Source of the DNA: Chara braunii
Lineage: Eukaryota > Streptophyta > Charophyceae > Charales > Characeae
Length of the DNA stretch: 64,000 nucleotides
NCBI GenBank assembly: GCA_003427395.1
Contig: BFEA01000314.1
Location: 511,552-575,551 of the forward strand
Direction: 5' to 3'
Shown here: piece after piece, positions 11,601 to 23,600 of the stretch
Position numbering within the stretch: the first letter of the stretch is position 1
Layout of the letters: each line of letters starts with the position of its first letter
Translations under genes and position numbers: made by a program
Notes under the pieces: generated by a model
What the model was told of the DNA's origin: nothing
The model's database searches: none
What the model saw: the letters and a program-made list of their open reading frames with translations, nothing else

Positions 11601-14600
11601 AGCAGCCAAAACTCTTTTTCGGAATAGCAAATAGAGTCAACTTCCAGTCTGCTGAATCTCATTTCAGTGGAGAGTCTTCCGTAGGGTTGGAACCATGTTT
11701 ACTGTGCTATATGTTTTGTAGCCGTGGTGTGAAATTTTCCAGATTCACTGTTTGTGTACGCATACAGAATACGCAAGTGGCATGGTAAATCTCTAATCCG
11801 CTTATTGCGTAGGGCATGAATAGCGGTCCTGTAAACTGACAAATGTAACTGTATGTGCACCGCAGGTATCCCAGGTTTATACCACTATGAAGATTAGGCA
11901 TCTGGCAAACATGATCCCATTTGGAGACTTCAACTACATTGAGAAACTGGCGATGGATGCGGTAAAATACAACTACGTTCAAGTCAGAGTTGATCATCTG
12001 AAGGGCACGGTTCAGTTTGGCAGCCAGGTTCGCAACTTTCTGAGCCTTGTACTCTTTGTGGAAAATCATCTCTGCTGTGTTCTCTTTGTATCCCGTATTT
12101 ATCCCATATCTGTACTTGTTGTACGTAGATTTTTCTTTATGCTCTGTTTCTCCTAAATCAGGTGAAACATCTCGGCGCATGTTTTCTGGATGTATCATTG
12201 TTTCTTGCAGCATGTGGGGGTTTGTAAGGTTTCATCCCTTTGTGTGTGTGGAAGAAATGCCGAATGATTAATATGATGTGTGCTTATTTGCTCCACCAAT
12301 CCTGTGGTTTCTGATTTTTGCCTTGGGAGCTTTGAAGAGTGCAGGTGGGGATTAGGTTGTACCTGGCTTGAAAGGCTGGTGGGGAATGCTTGTCTGTAGT
12401 GGAAGGCTTGGGTATCCGGAAAAACTTGTTCCTTTGTAGCTTTCACGCTCAGTTTCGGATGAGAAAGAACCTGTCTAAAGTCATTGAAATGCGTATCTCC
12501 TACGTGTTCTTACATTTTTTTAATCCAATGCTGTTACGTATTGAACTTTGCAGGATCTGGAGTCGGACAAGATAAAGAATCACTTGACAATCTTGGCGAA
12601 GAGGCTCAACAAGGCACTTGGGCTCATTCATCCCACTGGACCAAGTCCGGATTATGTAGCTGCAAAGAAACGAGACATTCAGCGGCTCTTGTCAGCTGTA
12701 AACAAGGAGCACCAGGTTGCGCTTGCAAGAAAGGTGTTGATCGAGCGACGTAAGGAGGAGCAAGAGAGGCAGATGCTAGAGATGGTGAGTTATCAGTTTT
12801 GCATGAAACGGTTTATTTTAGCCACATTTGTGCTCTACAAACCGAAAACGGCAATGGAAATGGAGAAAGAAGAAAAACAGAAAAAAAGCATAAGGAAACT
12901 CAAGGCTGCCAGAGAAAAACAAAATCTGAAAAAGGGGTGGGTTTGCTGCTTGTCATCGCTTTTTTACTTCGTAATGGATGTGTCAATTGCTGCTGTGCAT
13001 TTTCAATGCTCGGGCAAGGACGTGTATGTGTGTGTGCGCCAACTGTCCTTTCTGTCATTAATCTGGTCATGATTCGGTTAACTACCGTCTGATGTCTTCG
13101 CTGAGCACATTCAATTATGTCTAGAATTATGTCATAATGCACTAGACGTTGTACGAATGCTAACTGCGTGCACACATGGCGTTGTTAATTGTGCAGGAAA
13201 GAGAGGAGGAATCCAGGAAGCTGAAGCAGCAGAGGCTTACGGAGGAGGCTGAGGCTAAACGTTTGGCAGCAGAGTCTGCCCGTCGTGAGGAGGAGCGAAT
13301 CCGAAGAGAGCTGGAGGAGAAGGAACTCGAGAAAGCGAAGATGATGGTTGCCGATATGGAAAAGCGCAAAGGAAAGAAGGGCAAGAAAGGAATTACAGCG
13401 GAGGTACGCTTGGTGACTACCCTTAATCCGAAGTTCTGTCACGTTTTTTGTTCTGCTGAGCTTGGATTGTATCTCTGTGGCTGCATATCGTCTGCGTTGA
13501 TTGTTGCTCGTTGTCCTTTTTCAGGCAGGTATACCAGACAAGTAGCAACTAAGCCGCCCTCTGTCTTCTTGCTGTTGAAGTTACTACCACTTGGACAATC
13601 AGAAACTCCGCATGGTAATATGCTTTGTGAGTTTTCCAGGTCCGATCCAGAGATGGAGGTGGTTTGATAGGGATTTCACTCTCAGGGCAAGTCAAAGGTT
13701 AGCAGGGTGTCTTTGTCCTGGTTTTGCTGCCGGTGCTCTTCTAATGTAGCCATTGCGGTTCTTCTTTCCTGTCCACAGCCGGATAAAGACAAGCAGCAAT
13801 TGATGGACCTCCTCCTCTCGGAGCAAATTAAAGAACGCCAGGAGATGGAGCGTAAACTGCAGAGGCTCTTGAAGCAAATGGATCATTTGGAGCGTGCGAA
13901 ACGTGAGGAGGAACGCCCTGTTATTGAGGCTTCCTATCAACAACGTCTGATTGACGATGAGGAGTACCACAACCAGCAGCAGCAGGTCAGACACCGAATA
14001 TCTCCTTTGCATGATGCATTGTCGTCATTGTTCCACTTGGTATCACCAAAAAGGAATCATATGTCCTAGCAATTCCCTCGAAAATATAGGCAAAAGCATC
14101 GAAAATACTGTTGGCTTGGAGTAGTTGTAGTCAATTAAACCAGCGGTACCTTTAAGCCTAAGCTATAAAAGCTACGTGGTTATGTGTGGGAGCATTCCAG
14201 GTGGAGGCTGGGTACTCACCCTAGTGTGACATGCAGAAACGGTCTTGGTAAGTTGGGCACTTTGATGGAAATAAGAGCCTGGAGTGTCGGTGGGCCAAGC
14301 TGTGAGAGACTTGGTGGGGGGACATTGGTTTGAGTTTTCTACATGCTGAGAACGTGGAATCATGGATTGGCTGGGTGATAGACATGCCATCTCGTGGTGT
14401 TGAAAAGGCAGGGGTGGAGGGCACAAATGAAAGAAGGGGGCTATGAGTGGTATGAGTGGGTTGCTTAGGGCTGAGGTGAGCCTTTGCATGATGACGAACA
14501 GGGTTCCTTCCATATTTCGGAGAGATGACCGGTTCTTACGTGTGCTACCTATTTCTTTCCTTGATACAGCTGGATAACTTTATGCTTCCTCGTGACATTT

Positions 14601-17600
14601 TTTTTCTCATTTTCCCGTTCAAAACGCTGAAAGAGTTTTAAAAATAGTACTTGGAGTTCACTAAGATGTGTGTGAAAACAGCGACACAATGTTTTCACAT
14701 GTTATGCTGAATGATAATTTATGTAGTCTTCGATAGAATCGCAGTAAGGTTTATGCTAGAGCTTCTGAAATGACCTCACAAGAGTCACAGTATCTAATAG
14801 CTCCAGCGTACTTCATCCAAGGATGGAGCAAAGGCAGCCAAGGATGGAGCAAGGAAGGAAAACAAACTCGTTAACAAGAAAGCCACGTCGTCGACATGCT
14901 TTATGAAAGGGTTTTCAGCTAAATGTTGGTCACGTATCATTATCCTCCGTTGGTCAACTGTGCTGCTCTTGTAACCACCGCTCTCGTAGTGGGCCCACCT
15001 GCCGTTGTTGCCGTTGTTGCCATTGCAGATGTAGATGATTCTGATTGCTATTGTAGCAATTCTCTCTCTCTCTCTGTCTCTCTCTCTCTCTCTTCGCAGT
15101 TGCAATGACCCCCCCGGCACTTGTTTTCAGTGGGGACCTGATGATTTATTTCTAAGCCAATTGATTGCAGGGCTTGCCAAAATATGTGCACTTTTGAAGG
15201 GTAAACATTGACAGCTCTTCCATGTCTGAGATGCTCTCTCTCTTTGGTTGATTGTGCCTTGTGGGTTCAGCTGACAATCGAGCAAAGCAAGCTTCAGCAT
15301 GCGGCAGATATCCAGGAGAAGAGGCGTCTGTCGCGTATGGAAGACGATAAGGTATGAGAACAAACTGCCCGTCCGCCTTCTCTCCGCCTCCATCCCCGGA
15401 TGCGTACTTTTCGGTTATGCTGGTGGAATGATGGTTATGATGCCTGTCCTGCCCGTGGTGTACTTTCAGTTATGCTGGTGGAATGATGGTTATGATGCCT
15501 GTCCTGCCCGTGGTGTAAGTACGATGACCAAGTTCCTATATATCTCCCTACCATCGTCACCTGAATAGAATGCCCTGTCATTGTAGCTGTATTTGGCGCA
15601 CCTTCCAATCCTGATAGAGCGATAATGATGTGGTATTCTATTTGGGTGAAGACAGTGGTCCTAGTTTAGTGGTGGCACTGCTTGATAGACTGGCAAAAGA
15701 GGAATGTTGTGAACAACAAATAGAGACGCTTCTCCACCCCTGTATAACTTTAAGTGCCCTGTAGATATCTCTTCAGTCTGTGGTGTTCTTCAGTGAGGCA
15801 TGTTATTATGTTAGATGGAACTCCAAACAAAAGCAAGTCGAAGGTAGCCGTGAATGAGTTGGTAATTTTGTGCGATTAAGCACATCATCTCGGTACAGCA
15901 ATGCGCCTTGACACGTAATGATGGTACTTGCGCCCTACGAGTTGGTGCTTTTTTGTTCCTAACCCTATGGGGGTTAATCGAGCAATCAAGCAGGGCACAT
16001 AATTTGCTTCCTGGGAGGCAGAGCTTCCAGATGTGGACCTGGGTGTCATGTGAGATGTGCTTGGTTCTCAGTCGGAGATGTTCTCTTTGAGCTTGATGCT
16101 TCTGTTTTCTGCTTTTGTTTCTTTTGTCAAACCATCCGTACACCAGGGCCTGCAGGAGCCTTACTGCACGCCAAGCTTTTCCGAAGCCCCCAGCAGGGCA
16201 CTCTTCTTCTTTTTTGGCTGGTGCCACCTGTCATTGTGGTCCGGTAGGCTGAGGTTGCAAAAATTTTGTAGGCTTCGAGTTTCTTTGCGAGCAAGGCTGG
16301 GTCCGTGTACTGGCAGTTTAAGGGGAAGAAGATCAGCAAACTAGTGTAAAATAAAAATGTGGCATAGGTGCTTCTGTCCGTGAGCACCAATGCTCGGTGA
16401 TTGGGCAAAAAAAGAGTTGCGGCACGTCGAGTGGCAGCGAACAGGGCCGTTGCAATGGAAGCAGAGAGGACTTGTGCATGCATTCACATGGCCTGCGGTA
16501 TGGGGGGGTGCCTCCAGTACATGATTTTGAGGTTTGGAATGCATACCCTTGGGTGTGAATATTACTACTGATATTTCCAGCCTGCCAAGCAGGGAATGCA
16601 GGGTAGGGAGCAATTTGGGGCATGAGTGTGAACTGGATGTCAAAGCAGAACCTTTGAAAAACATCAACTCTAACCCTTGCTAACTGCCAGTACATCGCCT
16701 AGGCTACTGACTAGAATGGAATTGCCAGTTCATCGCCTAGGCTACTGGACCAAAATGCCTGGTGACGATACCCAAAGACGAAAAAGAATGCTGTGGCGAG
16801 GGGTAATCCTCTTCGGGGAAAAGAGGGCTTGGGTTTACTGGTGCTGTAAGGCAGCAGCAGGGTGCTCATTGACAGACATCGGCCATTGATTTCGTTACAT
16901 TGTACGAAGTCAATGCGCCTGGTCTTTTGGGGCTTGCCTACAGCGACAGAAAAGGCTGACAGCAGCAGCCGAGAAGGTCCAATTTTGAGCCTGTGCCGTT
17001 TCAACGGAACTTGGTACGTGACAGAAATTGGCCTCAGTTAGCAAATGAGGTTTGGAAGTACTGGTGGTTCAAGTGCCAGTGAAACGCAAGGCTGTGGGCT
17101 CCAGGTCACCTGTACTTATTAGTTGGCTGGTAATAGATTCGGATGCTTATGAAGTCTTATTTTCCTGGCTCTTTATGTTTGCAGGTTGCCTTCCAGGAGC
17201 AAGTGATGAGTCGCCGCAGTGTTGAGTTTGAGCGGTTGAGGTTGGAGAGGGAGCAGCGTCTGGCTGAACTGCGTGAGATAAGAAAGGTGGAGCGTCTGCA
17301 ACGCAGGAAAATGGAATGTTACAGAAGGCAGGAGGAAGCTCGTATTCGGAAAATCAGGGAAGAGGAAGAAGCAAGGAAGAGAGAAGGTTTGTATATACCC
17401 ACCCAGTCATGCTCTAGTGGAATTATAATCCTTTGTGTTTTGTGCTGCAATAGCAAATATTCTCTGCTGTTTTGTTGCCTGCTTCTTGGCCTTGGATTAA
17501 GTAAATGAAATTTTGTATGTTTGGAACCCAGGCAGGAATGAGAAGTGTTAAACCACTACTGTCTTCACCGAATAGAACATCTGGTAATTATCGCTGTATC

Positions 17601-20600
17601 TGGACTTGAAGTTGTGCCAAATACGGCTATAATGACTGGGCGTGCTATTCTGGTGAAGACGGTACTACCTCCGCCAGTGTTGGGAAAATAGGGATAACTC
17701 CTAACTAAACAGTCGGAGGTCAGGCCCCACAAGGGCTGCCATTGATAAATCTGATCGCCGGCTGTCGTTTTTGTTCAACCTGCTATAAAAAAGATCGGAG
17801 GCTCACCTGAGCCCTGCTGTTTTCCCACTCGGCAATGGTACTAGTAGTGGTTTAAGTGAAATTTAGCATGTTTCGAGTCCAGGCAGTAATAAGAAGTGTG
17901 AAGTAATGATCAGGACGCCTGTGGAAACCGTGTGGGGAACCCAAACAGGAAAAAGAAATGTGAAGGAATGGGATCTCTCCCTTTTCAGAACAGATGAACA
18001 AGATGAGTTGTAACACTCCTCAGTTGGCAACAAGGTGTGAACACATCATCCAGTGGGAGACTTTGAGTGGTCATTTTGGGGACGGCTGATATAAACCACC
18101 ACCAGTTCAGTCCCCAGAGACATGGCCCTTGGTATTGTGAAGGGAGGGCCACGAGGCATTTTGTGTTACCTGATCTCTTACCCAGGGGCGATAGGTGATT
18201 ATGTATGAAATGGGAAGTAGGTATGCATGCACGAAGAGTTCTGATTCTTTGTTTTTTTGCACCGGATGCGGATATGATGTGCTGTCAAATGTATATACGA
18301 TTTGGGTTTGATAATGGTGTTTATGTCTTTCAGTAGAGTTTAGTGATGCTGTGGCTTTGGTCAGCAGTGAGAAGTCTAGGTGGTTATGGCCTGAAAATGT
18401 CAACGTTTTAGCTCCTTAGGGTCCCCATTGGATGTACCTGAACTTCAGTTAAGTCCAAATGGTATCTCAGGAGATCAACTGTGATATTTTTTGGGCCACA
18501 TAAGTAGGTTTCAATTTCTTTCAAAAAATATACAATGTCCGTTTTGACGAAATCGCTGTTAGTCGTTCATGCAGAAGTGTCATCTGGCTAAGCGACTGGA
18601 TTACCATCTGTTCCTTGTCAGATTTCTGTTGTATGTCCTGGCCGTGTCGCTTCTACAATTGAAGATAATGTACCAGGGAAGCGGGTCTGGAATGCATTAT
18701 CACCATCTATCATGTGTATTGGAGAGTACCACACATTACCGAGGTGATGATGAATTCGTAGATGGCATCGAGTTCAGAATATCCAAATTGGTAGTCGTAT
18801 AAGCGGTATTTAGTTCAACAAGATGTTTGTAGTTACTAAAGTTTTGTTCACAATCGTACCATGTGAGATGTCAGGGTACTGAATCGACTGATTGATGTGA
18901 GGATGAAGTTTTAGGTACCATCAAATTCAGAACGTGGAGCATATCCACGTCTGTCATGATAGGAACTTCATTCTGGCCAAGCAGGTGGATTTCTCTGCTG
19001 GCATTCAGTTTAAACTTTAAAGCACCAGTAGACCACACATCGGCCCGCGGGTGTCATCCCGAAACCCGCTCCACTTTGGAGGCCGCCATTTTAGTTTTTT
19101 TTTTCAACGGTGCCCCTCTCTGTGCGGCCCCTCCAAGTTTTGCTTGTGGGGACAACAAAAACTTTCTGCAAGGCTGGGGCCGTGTACTTGCGGTTTAAGA
19201 TTGTTGGCGAGCTAGGTGTTGTGGCTTGAGGGGATGATGAAACATAGAGACCATCAAATTCAGAATGTGGAGCATATTTACATCTCTGGTGAGAAAAATG
19301 TTTTTACTTTTCTGATCAAGCCAGTGCATTTTTGTTAGTTGCACATAGTTCAGGCCAGTTGATAGGGCAGATATTATTGCTTGGAAATGATAAAATCAGA
19401 GGACCAAATTCAGAATGTGGAAGACCACGTGTGTTTTTTTTTTCAGAATATTTTGTTGCCAAACAGGTGAATTCCTGTTAGCTCCTTTTAGTTAGGCTAG
19501 GTAGCATTGCTTGAGGTGATGATGAAACGTAGAGACCATCAAATTCAGAATGTGGAGAGTATCTACATCTGTGGTGTCAACAAAATTATTTTCTGATCAA
19601 GCGAGAGTGATATCTGTTAGTTCTGTATAGTACAAGCCAATTGCCGGTCTCGATATTGATGCTTGAGGCGATGATGAAATCATAGAGATGTTTAGACTTT
19701 ATAATGTGGAGTATATCTATCCGCGTCTGTGTTGTTCTCAAATCTTTTCTAGCCAAGCAGGTGAATTCTTTTAGCTTTATTTAATTTTAATTTTTAAGTC
19801 AGTCGGTGAGCCAAGTATTAATGCTTGAGGTGATGATGAAACGTAGAGACCATCAAATTCAGAATGTGGATTGTATCCTACATCTGTGGTGACAAAAGCA
19901 TATTTCGTTTCTGATCAAGCGAAGTGCATTTCGGTTAGTTGTACATAGTCCAAGCCAGTCAGTAGGGCTAGATATTGTTGTTTGAGCTGATGAGAAAATT
20001 ATAGACACCAGCAAATTCAGAATGTGGGCAGTATCCATCCACATGTGTTGGTACAGTTCCTGACGCATTTCTGTTTGCTCTCGTTAGTCTAGACACAGAT
20101 GTCGAGCTATATATGGTTGCTTGAGGTGATGACGAAACATTGAGACCATCAAATTCAGAATGTGGAGCCTATCTACATCTGTGGTGATAAAAACATTTAG
20201 TCTGATCAAGCAGTGCATTTCTGTCAGTTGTATTTAGCTCATGCCAGATGGTAGCTAGATATGGTCGCTTGGGGTGATGATGGAACATTGAGACCATCAA
20301 ATGCAGAACGTGGAGCGTATCTACATCTATGGTGATAAAAAAACATTTTTCTATTCTGATCAAGCGGTGTGTTTCCGTCAGTTGTGTTTAGTCCATGCCA
20401 CAGATGGTAGCTAGACAGATGGTAAGTAGGTAATGGTTGCTTGGGGTGATGATGAAGTATTGAGACCATCAAATTCAGAATGTGGAGCCTGTCTACATCT
20501 GTGGTGACAAAAATGTTTTTCTATTCTGATCAAGCGATGCGTTTCTGTCAGTTGTATTTAGTTCATGCCACAGATGGTAGCTATGGTAGCTAGATACGAT

Positions 20601-23600
20601 TGCTTGAGGTGATGATGAAACATTGAGACCATCAAATTCAGAATGNNNNNNNNNNNNNNNNNNNNNNNNNNNNNNNNNNNNNNNNNNNNNNNNNNNNNNN
20701 NNNNNNNNNNNNNNNNNNNNNNNNNNNNNNNNNNNNNNNNNNNNNNNNNNNNNNNNNNNNNNNNNNNNNNNNNNNNNNNNNNNNNNNNNNNNNNNNNNNN
20801 NNNNNNNNNNNNNNNNNNNNNNNNNNNNNNNNNNNNNNNNNNNNNNNNNNNNNNNNNNNNNNNNNNNNNNNNNNNNNNNNNNNNNNNNNNNNNNNNNNNN
20901 NNNNNNNNNNNNNNNNNNNNNNNNNNNNNNNNNNNNNNNNNNNNNNNNNNNNNNNNNNNNNNNNNNNNNNNNNNNNNNNNNNNNNNNNNNNNNNNNNNNN
21001 NNNNNNNNNNNNNNNNNNNNNNNNNNNNNNNNNNNNNNNNNNNNNNNNNNNNNNNNNNNNNNNNNNNNNNNNNNNNNNNNNNNNNNNNNNNNNNNNNNNN
21101 NNNNNNNNNNNNNNNNNNNNNNNNNNNNNNNNNNNNNNNNNNNNNNNNNNNNNNNNNNNNNNNNNNNNNNNNNNNNNNNNNNNNNNNNNNNNNNNNNNNN
21201 NNNNNNNNNNNNNNNNNNNACATCTGTGGTGATAAAAACTTTTAGTCTGATCAAGCGGTGCATTTCTGTTGGTTGTATTTAGCTCATGCCAGATGGTAGC
21301 TAGATATGGTTGCTTGAGGTGATGATGAAACATAGAGACCATCAAATTCAGAATGTGGAGCGTATCTACATCTGTGGTGATAAAAGCATTTTTCTATTCT
21401 GATCAAGCGGTGCGTTTCTGTCAGTTGTGTTTAGTTCATGCCACAGATGGTAGCTAGACGGATGATAGTTAGATATGGTCGCTTGGGGTGATGATGAAAC
21501 ATAGAGACCATCAAATTCAGAATGTGGAGCCTATCTCCACATCTGTGGTGATAAGAACAATTTTCTATTCTGATCAAGAGGTGTGTTTCTGTCAATTGTA
21601 TTTAGTTCATGCCACAGATCGTAGCTAGATATCGTTGAATGGGGATCTCTACATCTGACCAGGTGAGTGCATTTCTATCGGGTGTATCTAGTTGTAGATA
21701 GGAGGCCAGCTAGATATTGCTTGGCATGATGATGAAATCATAGAGACTACCAAATTCGGAATGTGGAGCATATCTGCCCCCATTATGTTGATTTAAACTT
21801 TTTCTGATCAAGCGAGTGTATTTATGCGAGCTTTATATTTGGTTGAATCGCGTTGGCAGGCTAGATATTGCCTGAGGTGATGATGGATTCTAGAGACCGT
21901 CAAATTTAGAATGTGGATCGTATCTATATCTTCGGCGAGGAGGAACTATTTTTTTCCTCCCTGAGTGCGTCGAGTCCTTCACCGCTAACTGTTTTGGTTG
22001 AAGGCGGTTGATAAGCTAGATATTGCTTGATATGATGATGAAGTGATAGAGACCATCAAATTCAGAAAGTAGAGCATAACTACATCTGTGATGATATAAT
22101 CATATTCTCTTCTGACCGAGCAATTGCATTTTGTGATAGCTGTATTTGTTTGAAGACGTCGGTAGGTGAAATATTGCTCGTCGTGACGAGGAAATGATAG
22201 AGAATCAAATTCAGAATGTGGAGCATATCTACATCTGTGGTGACGTAATCATTGTCTTGTGACTGAGCGCGATTGCATTCCTAGTGAAACCACCTGGGTG
22301 GAATGGATATTGCGGGATGAGGTGATGATGAAATCCCATCCGGGAATTCAGAATGTCGGTGGTATCCGTGTTTTGTGACCAAGCAGGTATGTTTATGCTG
22401 AATGTACTTATAGTTGAGGCCACGTGGAAGGCCAATCTGGTTGGAGTCTTATGACTTTCACTGCATAGGGTGCCAATTGTGCACTCTATCCCTCAACTGT
22501 GGGTGTTGAATGGCATTCTATCCATCGAGTATCGGAGTTGATATTCAATGACATTGCGGATCTTGGGAAGTACGTTTGGGATATAGTTGAGGCCACGTGG
22601 AAGGCCAACCTCGTTGGAGTCTTATGACTTTCACTGCATAGGGTGCCAATTGTGCAGTCTATCCCTCGACTGTGGGTGTTGACTGGCATTCTATCCATCG
22701 AGTATCGGAGTTGGTATTCAATGCCATTGCGGATCTTGGGAAGTATGTTTGGGATCGCTACGAGTTGTCGGTAGCTCTAGACGATGATGGCGATAGAGCG
22801 CTAGATTCATACGTGCCAGTCGCTCATGGCAGCGGTGACAATGGTATGTGTCAATTAGAACTGGAATTGCGAAACGCAAGGAAGCTGATCAGGCTGTCAT
22901 GTAGGTAGTTGGGAATGGTTGTTCCTTGTGGGTTTCTTCGAAAAACTGTGTTCGGGATTGGTTGGCAAGCTCTTCTAAAGAGCTATCGAAATTGGTCAAA
23001 TGCCTTTGTGGTCTTCTTACCTCTACGGCAGAACACCACACCACAGGCATCACTGCACTGCAACTCTACCAATGATCAAGGGCCTTGCTCCAGCACAAGC
23101 CACCCTGCAGAGTGTGGTAAGGTTTGTTATTGAAGTGTTAAAGAAAAAAGAAAAAAAAGGGTGGGAACAAGGTCAGTTAAAAAGTGACGTCATTTAAAAA
23201 ATGTTACCAGGGTCAGCGCACACGGTTGGTTCTGACAGTGCCAAAACACCAGTGTGACTTGAGCAGTGGCGTGAAAAGCTGTGTGGGGACGCGGGCAAAT
23301 TGTTTATTTCCTATTTTTGTTCAGTTTTTTGCACTTTGCATGAATGAGATCTGTGGTCGCTAGTAGGATCATTGGTACATTGTGTTTGAAGCAATGTCTT
23401 GGTAGTATTTCCTGTGTGAAAATAGTTTGTGCACATCCGTTTTCGAAAGGTCCTGATGTAGTGAATGATCCCACTGGGAATTCAGTGGTGCACTTTGAGG
23501 TGAGACATGAAATGAATGTAAGGTGTGTTTGTATTGGTAACAGCAGTCGAATGTGACGCTACATTATGAAGGGGGTTTCTCTGCATTGTTTCTTCAGATG

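Noticed and set aside
12840-12940. Lys/Glu-rich open stretch in eIF3a intron 8
   Set aside because: It resembles coiled-coil sequence but lies after a consensus donor, adds residues absent from eIF3a, and lacks matching splice sites in phase.
13686-13697. Possible 12-nt micro-exon (CTCAG/GGCAAGTCAAAG/GTTAGC) in eIF3a
   Set aside because: It is in frame and has splice-like borders, but joining exon 9 directly to exon 10 already gives the residue spacing recalled for plant eIF3a. cDNA would be needed to accept it.
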